From: Acidobacteriota bacterium
GTDB taxonomy: Bacteria; Acidobacteriota; Blastocatellia; Pyrinomonadales; Pyrinomonadaceae
Assembly (NCBI GenBank): GCA_013698055.1
Contig: JACCVS010000312.1
Span: 1-5,736 of the forward strand
Length of the DNA: 5,736 bases
Direction: 5' to 3'
In this document: in pieces, positions 1 through 5,347 of the stretch
How the letters are laid out: every line of letters starts with the position of its first letter
Position numbering within the stretch: the first letter of the stretch is position 1
Translations under genes and position numbers: made by a program
The notes under the pieces: model-generated
Told to the model about the DNA's origin: nothing
The model's input: only the letters and a program-made list of their open reading frames with translations
The model's database searches: none

Positions 1-359
1 TCGCGCGCCTGCAAGATGGCGTGACCGAGTCCGAGCGCCTCGCGCTGGCGCACATAGCTGATGCGCGCCATCTCGGAAATTGCTCTCGTCTTCTTCAATT
101 CATCTTCCTTGCCTCGTTCGCGCAGCAAATGTTCAAGCTCAAAGGAGATGTCAAAGTGATCTTCAATCGCACCTTTGCCGCGCCCTGTGACGATGATGAT
201 TGATTCAATCCCGGATGCGACCGCTTCTTCAACGACATATTGAATCAACGGCTTATCAACGAGGGGCAGCATCTCTTTCGGAGAGGCTTTTGTGGCTGGC
301 AGAAATCGCGTGCCCAGACCCGCCGCCGGAAAGACTGCCTTGCGAATTTTTTGTGGCAT
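1..359 (-). CDS. galU: UTP--glucose-1-phosphate uridylyltransferase, N-terminal part (cut by left window edge)
   Basis: GalU makes UDP-glucose from UTP and glucose-1-phosphate in the cytoplasm, feeding cell-envelope polysaccharide and sugar-nucleotide synthesis. Reading the minus strand from the ATG at 359 gives 119 complete codons without a stop before the window edge. The protein begins MPQKIRKAVFPAAGLGTR and carries the nucleotidyltransferase signature GLGTRF-L-PATK-SPKEMLP at residues 14-32, then YVVEEA (41-46), an I-I-I-VTGRGK strand and loop (55-62), and QREALGLGHA (105-114), which matches the bacterial GalU pattern Q-x3-LGLGHA. Full-length GalU is about 290-300 residues, so roughly 60% lies outside the window. 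The start is supported by AAGGGGAG at 377-370 on the minus strand, 10 bases before the ATG. It is divergent from serS. A close paralogue such as GalF is possible but less likely; the family assignment is firm. Confidence 0.93.
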   Translation of the reverse strand, partial: MPQKIRKAVFPAAGLGTRFLPATKASPKEMLPLVDKPLIQYVVEEAVASGIESIIIVTGRGKGAIEDHFDISFELEHLLRERGKEDELKKTRAISEMARISYVRQREALGLGHAILQAR

Positions 360-437
360 AACGTCGGAACTCCCCTTGTCTGAAATGAAGCAACTGCGGA
401 CACACGTGATGTAAACGCGGGCGCATCGTCCACAGCC

Positions 438-467
438 ATTGTACTTGACACGCGCGTGCACGGTCAG
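438..467 (-). promoter_or_regulatory. Candidate sigma-70-type promoter for galU
   Basis: On the minus strand a TACAAT -10 hexamer (443-438, five of six matches to TATAAT) lies 18 bases downstream of CTGACC (467-462, four of six matches to TTGACA). Transcription would start near 431, giving a leader of about 70 bases before the galU ATG. It overlaps the candidate serS promoter on the other strand. Matches are by eye and unscored, so this is only suggestive. Confidence 0.33.
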
Positions 468-472
468 ATAGC
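445..472 (+). promoter_or_regulatory. Candidate sigma-70-type promoter for serS
   Basis: A perfect TTGACA -35 hexamer at 445-450 is followed after 16 bases by GATAGC (467-472), a weak -10 match (three of six). The spacer contains the perfect palindrome CACGCGCGTG (449-458). A start near 479 would leave a leader of about 60 bases before serS. The -35 is good and the -10 poor, so the call is tentative. Confidence 0.3.
449..458. promoter_or_regulatory. 10-bp palindrome between divergent galU and serS promoters
   Basis: CACGCGCGTG equals its own reverse complement and sits inside the -35/-10 spacer of both candidate divergent promoters. A site here could act as an operator for both genes, but alternating GC sequence also yields palindromes by chance. 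No regulator can be named from the sequence. Confidence 0.2.
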
Positions 473-539
473 GTGACGGTTTTCGTTTAAGACCAGTGCA
501 AAGGTGTTTCTCTTACCATAAGACAGAGGGCTGCGGCAA

Positions 540-1823
540 ATGCTCGATCTTAACTTCGTTCGCGATAATCTCGATAAAGTGCGTGCGGCTCTTGAAGCGC
601 GACGGTTTCCGACAGCGGGGCTTGATGATTTCGCGCGCTCTGATGCGGAGCGTCGCCGCATCATTGCAGAATCCGATCAACTCAACGCCGAGCGCAACTC
701 ATCCAGCCGCACAATCGGCGCTCTGATGAAAGAAGGCAAGCAAGAAGAAGCCGAGGGGCGTCGCCGTGAAGTTGGTGAATTGAAAGAACGAATTGCCCAT
801 CTTGACCGTGCGCGAGATGAGGCGGAAGCTCGGATCCATGAGTTGCTTTCAACTCTTCCCAACATCCCGCATGAGAGCGTGCCTGTTGGCGCAAATGAAA
901 CCGCGAATCGCGAAGAGAGACGCTGGGGCGCTGCTCCCGAGTTCGACTTCGAGCCAAAAGACCACGTTGATCTGGGCACAACTCTGGGGATTCTCGATCT
1001 TGAACGCGCCAGCAAAATCACGGGCGCACGGTTCGCTATCTTGAACGGCGCGGGCGCGCGCCTTAGTCGCGCTCTAATCAATTTCATGCTCGAACTGCAC
1101 ACACGCGAGCATGGTTATACGGAGACGCTGCCGCCGTTCATCGTCAACAGCGATTCCCTTTTCGGCACGGCACAGTTGCCGAAGTTCGAGGAAGATTTGT
1201 TCAAGCTGACGGACGAGCGAGGCTTTTACCTTGTCCCGACCGCCGAAGTCCCTGTCACCAACTATCATCGTGAAGAGATGCTCGACGCGGAGCAACTTCC
1301 CATGAAATGGGCGGCATACACGCCTTGCTTTCGTTCCGAAGCCGGAAGCTATGGGCGCGATGTGCGCGGGCTGATTCGCCAGCACCAGTTCGAGAAAGTA
1401 GAGATGGTCAAGTACGCGCTGCCCGAAAATTCTTATGACGAGTTGGAATCGCTGACAAGTAATGCTGAGGCTGTTTTGCAAAAGCTCGGCTTGCATTATC
1501 GCGTGATGGTACTCTCGACCGGCGACATCGGGTTCGGCCCGGCCAAGACTTACGACATAGAGGTCTGGCTTCCTTCGCAGAACGCTTTTCGGGAAATCTC
1601 TTCCTGCTCGAACTATGAAACGTTCCAATCACGACGCGCGCAGATTCGCTTCCGTCGCACGGGTGGCGCAAAGCCCGAATACGTTCACACCCTAAACGGC
1701 TCCGGTCTCGCCGTCGGGCGCACCTGGATAGCCATTCTGGAAAACTACCAGCAGGCCGACGGCTCCATCATCATTCCCGAAGTTCTCAGACCGTACATGA
1801 GCGGAATGGAAAGAATTGGGTAA
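540..1823 (+). CDS. serS: Seryl-tRNA synthetase (class II)
   Basis: SerRS charges tRNA-Ser (and tRNA-Sec where present) with serine in the cytoplasm. The 427-residue product has the normal bacterial length and starts with the family signature MLDL-N-FVRDN. Residues about 35-105 are charged and heptad-like, fitting the N-terminal antiparallel coiled-coil arm that grips the long variable arm of tRNA-Ser. The catalytic domain follows: DLERASKITGARF (153-165), serine-pocket TAEVP (234-238), motif 2 with FRSEAGS (264-270) running into GRDVRGLIRQHQFEKVE, DIEVWLP (339-345), EISSCSNYE-TFQSRR (352-366), and motif 3 NGSGLAVGR (386-394) ending AILENYQ. No key residue is missing. The ATG is preceded by AGAGGG (525-530) at a 9-base spacing. 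It is divergent from galU and convergent with sppA; its TAA touches the inverted repeat that fills the downstream spacer. Confidence 0.98.
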   Translation: MLDLNFVRDNLDKVRAALEARRFPTAGLDDFARSDAERRRIIAESDQLNAERNSSSRTIGALMKEGKQEEAEGRRREVGELKERIAHLDRARDEAEARIHELLSTLPNIPHESVPVGANETANREERRWGAAPEFDFEPKDHVDLGTTLGILDLERASKITGARFAILNGAGARLSRALINFMLELHTREHGYTETLPPFIVNSDSLFGTAQLPKFEEDLFKLTDERGFYLVPTAEVPVTNYHREEMLDAEQLPMKWAAYTPCFRSEAGSYGRDVRGLIRQHQFEKVEMVKYALPENSYDELESLTSNAEAVLQKLGLHYRVMVLSTGDIGFGPAKTYDIEVWLPSQNAFREISSCSNYETFQSRRAQIRFRRTGGAKPEYVHTLNGSGLAVGRTWIAILENYQQADGSIIIPEVLRPYMSGMERIG

Positions 1824-1926
1824 AGCAGAATTCAGAAGCCAGAATTCAGGAGTCAGAAGAAAAGAAGAAGAGCAGTTTCAGCCTTATCATTCTGGATTCT
1901 GGATTCTGACTCCTGAATTCTGCTTT
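1822..1926. repeat. Inverted heptad repeat (CAGAATT type) between serS and sppA, possible two-way terminator
   Basis: The left arm is five consecutive 7-mers at 1826-1860: CAGAATT, CAGAAGC, CAGAATT, CAGGAGT, CAGAAGA. The right arm (1888-1922), read on the minus strand from its outer end, is CAGAATT, CAGGAGT, CAGAATC, CAGAATC, CAGAATG. A perfect 19-bp match pairs 1840-1858 with 1904-1922 (45-base loop). An alternative 14-bp outer stem pairs 1822-1835 with 1913-1926. The element fills the gap between the two convergent stop codons. The plus-strand stem is followed by TTTT and the minus-strand stem by CTTTA, so it could end transcripts from both sides, although the U-tracts are short and the stem is AT-rich. 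Confidence 0.85.
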
Positions 1927-3725
1927 TACTTGATTCTTAAATCAAATGGCATGATCGCCATGATTTCACCGCGCTTCATGCGATCCAACGTGGCTGCGTA
2001 TTGAAGCGTGCGCCGCACGTCTTCAGGGAGCGCACTGAAAGCTGCGCGCTGTTGTTGCAGTTGAACCTGGCCGCTCGCATCTTCTTCATTGCCTCCGAAG
2101 AAATTGTCGAAGAAGCCGCGCGGGTGTGGGAGGATGACGCGGCGAACGCCTTTGTCCGCTGGAATGTTGGCGAGTTGGCGAGCGACTTCGATGGCCTTGT
2201 CCAATCCGCCGAACTCATCAACGAGGCCTCTCTCTTTTGCCTGCGCGCCCGTCCAGACGCGTCCCTGCGCGATGGAATCTATGTACTCAGGCTCGCGACC
2301 ACGCCCCGCTGCCACCTTCGGCACGAACTCGCCGTAATACTTGCTCTTGATGACGCCTTCAAATTTGGCGCGCTCTTCCGGCGTGAACTTCTCCGTCTCG
2401 CGGAACAGGCCAGCGTTCTTGCCGCGCAACACATATTCATTACTGACGCCCAACCAATCGTAAAGACCTTTCATCACTGGCTTGCCCGCGAAGATGCCGA
2501 TGGAGCCGGTGATGGTCGAAGGGTGGGCAATAATCTTATTGGCGTTGCAGGCGATGTAATAACCACCCGATGCACCGAGATCACCCATCGAGACGACGAC
2601 GGGCTTTTTCTTTTTCGCGACTTCGATGGCGTGCCAGATGGTGTCAGAGGCGTAATGCACGCCGCCCGGACTGTCCACGCGCAGCACGATGGCTTTGATC
2701 GTTTTATCGCGGGCGGCATCGTTGATGGTCTTGACCATCGTCTCTGAACCGATAGATTGGCCACCAGTCGCGCTGTCGCCGGATTTCCCCGGCCAGATTT
2801 CTCCTGTCGCATAAATGACTGCGATTCGCTCGCCTTGATTCAAGCCAACCGAGTCGGCATCAACTTGCCTGTATGTTTCCGCCTTCGTGACATGCAGCTC
2901 ATCTTCGTCCTTGTAGCCCAGGCGCTTCTTCAACTCGTTTTCGACTTCGTCGCGATAATTCGTACCGTCAATCAACCCGGCGTCGCGCGCTTCGGTTGCG
3001 CTCAAGGGCGCGCGGTCAATCAGGGCACGAACTTCGTCCGGAGACTTCTTGCGAGTTTCTGCGATTGTGTTGACGAAGCGATTGAAGAGATCATCCAGAA
3101 TCGAGTTGATGACTTCCCGGTGCTCTTTCGTCATCTCCTTACGCGTGAACTGGTCAGGCGCGTTCTTATATTTGCCAATCTGAACAACGTCCGGGTAAAC
3201 GCCGAGCTTGTCGAGCGCGCCGCGAAAGAACATCACGTCGGAGGCAAGCCCGTTGATGAAGAGATCGCCCGATGGCGAGACGAACACGCGCTCTGCTGCC
3301 GTCGCAACGTAATATTCCTTGTTCGTGCCGACCTCGATGTAAGCGTAAACGGGTTTACCCGAAGCGCGAAAATCCGCAATCGTGTCGCGCAGCTCCTCGG
3401 CCTTCGCCCAGCCCGCGCCCAGCAGATCAATCTCAAGCAGAATCGCGCTGATGCGCTTATCAACTTTCGCTTTTCTAAACTGCTCTATCAGGGTGGTCAG
3501 CGATAACTCATTATTGCCTAAAAGACGACGGCTTAAAGTATCAGGCACGTAATCGGGCAAACCACCTTCAACCTTGAGCACAAGCACGCTGTTATCGCGA
3601 ACAACAGGCTCGCTGCCGCGCAGTGCCGAGAAAATGAAAAAGATTCCGATACCGATAATCAGCGCGAAGACGAGGAAGAGACTGCCGAGGATAATTGCGA
3701 TTTTACGCCCGCAAGACATTGCCAT
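1926..3725 (-). CDS. sppA: Signal peptide peptidase SppA, long (67-kDa) form, peptidase family S49
   Basis: SppA is a membrane-anchored Ser/Lys protease that degrades signal peptides left in the membrane after cleavage by signal peptidase. From the ATG at 3725 the product is 599 residues, the size of the long tandem-domain form. Residues 9-32 form one hydrophobic membrane segment after a short basic N-terminus, placing the bulk outside the cytoplasm. Two S49-type halves follow, roughly 43-270 and 300-520. The first supplies the general-base lysine (K187, in GKYKNAPDQF); the second supplies the nucleophile (S386, in GDLGASGGYYIA), followed by HPSTITGSIGIF. Their spacing of 199 residues agrees with Lys209/Ser409 of E. 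coli SppA. The tail contains a Gln-rich stretch near 553-560. An in-frame GTG at 3761 would add 12 residues, but its AAGGGG lies only 3 bases away, whereas this ATG has AGGA at an 8-base spacing. The next ATG, two codons on (3719), is also possible. Confidence 0.95.
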   Translation of the reverse strand: MAMSCGRKIAIILGSLFLVFALIIGIGIFFIFSALRGSEPVVRDNSVLVLKVEGGLPDYVPDTLSRRLLGNNELSLTTLIEQFRKAKVDKRISAILLEIDLLGAGWAKAEELRDTIADFRASGKPVYAYIEVGTNKEYYVATAAERVFVSPSGDLFINGLASDVMFFRGALDKLGVYPDVVQIGKYKNAPDQFTRKEMTKEHREVINSILDDLFNRFVNTIAETRKKSPDEVRALIDRAPLSATEARDAGLIDGTNYRDEVENELKKRLGYKDEDELHVTKAETYRQVDADSVGLNQGERIAVIYATGEIWPGKSGDSATGGQSIGSETMVKTINDAARDKTIKAIVLRVDSPGGVHYASDTIWHAIEVAKKKKPVVVSMGDLGASGGYYIACNANKIIAHPSTITGSIGIFAGKPVMKGLYDWLGVSNEYVLRGKNAGLFRETEKFTPEERAKFEGVIKSKYYGEFVPKVAAGRGREPEYIDSIAQGRVWTGAQAKERGLVDEFGGLDKAIEVARQLANIPADKGVRRVILPHPRGFFDNFFGGNEEDASGQVQLQQQRAAFSALPEDVRRTLQYAATLDRMKRGEIMAIMPFDLRIK

Positions 3726-3733
3726 AGTTAGTT

Positions 3734-3737
3734 TCCT
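3734..3737 (-). promoter_or_regulatory. sppA: Ribosome-binding site deciding the sppA start
   Basis: AGGA (followed by AA) on the minus strand lies 8 bases before the ATG at 3725. It favours that ATG over the upstream in-frame GTG at 3761, whose purine run ends only 3 bases from the codon. The hydrophobic segment then begins nine residues in, a normal layout for an uncleaved signal anchor. Confidence 0.55.
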
Positions 3738-3830
3738 GAAAACTCGATTTCCCGGAGACACCAGCCCCTTAAACTGAGGCCGCGCATCCCGCTGTCATTA
3801 CGTAAACGAACTTGAAAAGGTTTAAGAGCA

Positions 3831-3972
3831 AAGGATGAAGGATAAAGGATGAGAGATGAAAGAAGAGAAAGCGGAAGTCAGAATGCGGAAAACGTCTTGT
3901 TTGTTCTGCCTACTGCTTACTGCCTTCTGCCTTCTCTCTTTTCTTCATCCCTCATCCCTCATCCCTCATCCC
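3831..3972. repeat. Composite inverted heptad repeat between mnmA and sppA
   Basis: The left arm starts with AAGGATG, AAGGATA, AAGGATG, AGAGATG, AAAGAAG (3831-3865), then a purine stretch and a degenerate inner set GCGGAAG, TCAGAAT, GCGGAAA (3871-3891). The right arm mirrors this order: inner TTCTGCC, TACTGCT, TACTGCC, TTCTGCC, TTCTCTC (3904-3938), a pyrimidine stretch, then four exact TCATCCC copies (3945-3972). About 12 bases at 3892-3903 form the loop. Two different heptad families are thus nested in one fold-back. The right end lies one base from the mnmA stop codon, so on the minus strand a transcript leaving mnmA would enter it at once; it may end or attenuate read-through to sppA. The remainder of the spacer (3726-3830) shows the sppA ribosome-binding site but no promoter I would call with confidence. 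Confidence 0.82.
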
Positions 3973-3973
3973 T

Positions 3974-5080
3974 TTACTTGACGATCCACCCGCCGCCGAT
4001 GACTTCATCACCCTGATAGAAGACTGTGGCCTGTCCGGGAGTGATGGCGCGTTGCGGCTCATCAAAGACGACGCGAGCGCGGTTGTTCTCCTGCGGCGTG
4101 ATTGTGGCGGGCGTCGGCAGGTGGCGATAACGCACGCGGACTTCAGCACGCACTGGCGCGGTTGGTTCATCGAAAGCAATCCAGTTGACGCCTGCTGCCG
4201 TGAAATCTTCACGCAACAGTTCATCCTGGCTGCCGACGACGACGCGGTTCTTCTCCACGTTGATCGAGATAACATAGAGCGGACGCTCGCTCGAAATGCC
4301 GATTCCGCGACGCTGCCCGATGGTGTAGCGATGAATGCCGCCATGCTTGCTCAAGACTCGCCCGCTCGTGTCAACGATTTCGCCTTCGCCGGGCAAACGC
4401 TCTGTTTCATCTTCGGCTTCAAGGTAACGATCAATGAATCCGGCGTAGTCGCCATCGGGCACAAAGCAAATTTCCTGTGACTCGGCCTTCTCCGCGATGG
4501 CTAACTTACTTGAGCGCGCCACGTCTCGCACTTCCGGCTTGGACATCTCGCCCAGCGGAAACAGAGAGCGCGACAACTGCGCCTGCGTCAATTCCCACAG
4601 AAAGTAGGATTGATCTTTTTGTAAATTGCGCCCGCGAAAAAGGCGTTGACGATTAGCTTCCGCATCATATTCGACAAGCGCGAAGTGTCCGGTCGCAACT
4701 TTGTCGCAGCCGAGACTCGCGGCTAGACGGTCGAGCGAAGCGAACTTCAGGCGGCTGTTGCAAGCCACGCACGGAATCGGCGTCTCGCCGTTCAGGTAGC
4801 TCGTCACAAACGGCTGCACCACGTCGCGCTCGAAATCGCGTTCGAGGTTAAGCACGTAAAACGGAAACCCTAACTCCTCGGCCACGCGCCGCGCGTCATA
4901 CACGTCATCCAGCGAGCAACAGCGCGAGGGCAGCGGCTCGCCGTTCTCGTCCACGCTGATCCCGCGCCGCTGATTCCACAACTGCATCGTGAAGCCGACA
5001 AGCTCATGCCCCTCGGCCTTCAAAAGTGCCGCCGCCGCGCTCGAATCCACGCCGCCGCTCATTGCTACTGCGATCTTCAT
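3974..5080 (-). CDS. mnmA: tRNA-specific 2-thiouridylase MnmA
   Basis: MnmA thiolates uridine 34 of tRNA-Lys, tRNA-Glu and tRNA-Gln, giving the s2U part of the mnm5s2U wobble base. It activates the base with ATP and takes sulfur from a persulfide relay. The 368-residue product is normal length. It has the PP-loop SGGVDSS (8-14), the catalytic cysteine C107 in a CN-SRLKF block (equivalent to E. coli C102), GHFA (131-134), KDQSYFLW (155-162), the second cysteine C205 in SQEICFVPDGDY (equivalent to C199), GQRRGI (255-260) and AITPGQ near the C-terminus (345-350). A CC pair (54-55) and C104, making C-x2-C with C107, are extra; I recall similar residues in acidobacterial homologues. No Shine-Dalgarno-like sequence precedes the ATG; a heptad repeat begins four bases upstream of it. 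sppA lies 248 bp downstream on the same strand. Function is firm; the start is likely. Confidence 0.97.
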   Translation of the reverse strand: MKIAVAMSGGVDSSAAAALLKAEGHELVGFTMQLWNQRRGISVDENGEPLPSRCCSLDDVYDARRVAEELGFPFYVLNLERDFERDVVQPFVTSYLNGETPIPCVACNSRLKFASLDRLAASLGCDKVATGHFALVEYDAEANRQRLFRGRNLQKDQSYFLWELTQAQLSRSLFPLGEMSKPEVRDVARSSKLAIAEKAESQEICFVPDGDYAGFIDRYLEAEDETERLPGEGEIVDTSGRVLSKHGGIHRYTIGQRRGIGISSERPLYVISINVEKNRVVVGSQDELLREDFTAAGVNWIAFDEPTAPVRAEVRVRYRHLPTPATITPQENNRARVVFDEPQRAITPGQATVFYQGDEVIGGGWIVK

Positions 5081-5084
5081 GACT

Positions 5085-5157
5085 GGTAGATCGTAAATGG
5101 TATGTGGTAAATGGATGAAAGCGGTTTCTAGTTACTATTGCCCATTTACCATTAACT
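5085..5157. repeat. Inverted heptad repeat (GGTAAAT type) upstream of mnmA
   Basis: The left arm is five 7-mers at 5085-5119: GGTAGAT, CGTAAAT, GGTATGT, GGTAAAT, GGATGAA. The right arm is four at 5130-5157: AGTTACT, ATTGCCC, ATTTACC, ATTAACT. A 10-bp perfect stem pairs 5105-5114 with 5142-5151 across a 27-base loop. The left arm starts four bases upstream of the mnmA start codon, so it would form the mnmA leader and may hold its ribosome-binding region. I could not pick out an mnmA promoter in or beside it. Confidence 0.75.
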
Positions 5158-5166
5158 TTCCTTTGT

Positions 5167-5196
5167 TTGCCGCTCGTTCGCGACGGGTGTTAAGAT
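5167..5196 (+). promoter_or_regulatory. Candidate extended -10 promoter for the AAA+ ATPase gene
   Basis: TTGCCG (5167-5172, four of six matches to TTGACA) is followed after 18 bases by TAAGAT (5191-5196, four of six matches to TATAAT), with TG at 5188-5189 giving a TGn extended -10. Transcription would begin near 5203, leaving a leader of about 145 bases that contains the next inverted heptad repeat. Found by eye and unscored. Confidence 0.4.
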
Positions 5197-5274
5197 GCTG
5201 CACTGTTTAGAAAATCCGACTCATTCCAAACGAAAAGGATACCTTAAACGAGGCGAAACGTCAGCCCGTCAAAT

Positions 5275-5347
5275 AAGTTCAAGGTTCAAACTTCAACTTT
5301 CAAAGTTGGCTTTGACCTTGAACCTTGAACCCTGAATATTGAACCTT
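5275..5347. repeat. Inverted heptad repeat (TTCAAGG type) abutting the AAA+ gene start
   Basis: The left arm, in 7-base steps from 5278, reads TTCAAGG, TTCAAAC, TTCAACT, TTCAAAG. The right arm reads CCTTGAA, CCTTGAA, CCCTGAA, TATTGAA (5316-5343), then CCTT directly against the ATG. A perfect 13-bp stem pairs 5277-5289 with 5318-5330 (28-base loop). A second small palindrome, CAACTTT-C-AAAGTTG (5294-5308), sits in the loop region. In a transcript from the promoter upstream, the long stem would end 17 bases before the start codon. No Shine-Dalgarno-like sequence exists between stem and ATG. Confidence 0.8.

Noticed and set aside
21..451. Small ORFs at 21-203 (plus) and 245-451 (minus) around galU
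   Set aside because: Both overlap the clear galU reading frame, whose conserved motifs and ribosome-binding site explain the region.
1822..1926. Inverted repeat considered as a transposon end pair or MITE
   Set aside because: The element is built of internal 7-mers, I see no target-site duplication, and the other spacers carry unrelated sequences of the same design, which does not fit one transposon family.
2001..3506. Two plus-strand ORFs of about 250 codons each (2001-2747 and 2757-3506) opposite sppA
   Set aside because: They are antisense shadows of a clear SppA with both catalytic residues. No ribosome-binding site or recognisable domain was seen.
3726..3830. Search for a promoter of sppA downstream of the composite repeat
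   Set aside because: The best pair found (TTAAAC, 17 bases, CGTAAT on the minus strand) matches consensus poorly, so I did not list it.
3945..3972. Four exact TCATCCC copies considered as a CRISPR-like array
   Set aside because: The units are 7 bp with no spacers between them; this is a simple tandem array within the inverted repeat.
4052..4480. 142-codon plus-strand ORF opposite mnmA
   Set aside because: It lies within well-conserved mnmA coding sequence on the other strand and shows no family motif.
5195..5335. A 46-codon plus-strand ORF upstream of the AAA+ gene (starts MLHCLENP, ends in the heptad array)
   Set aside because: Its ATG overlaps the candidate -10 element, there is no ribosome-binding site, and its second half is translated repeat sequence. 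It could be a leader peptide, but nothing supports that.
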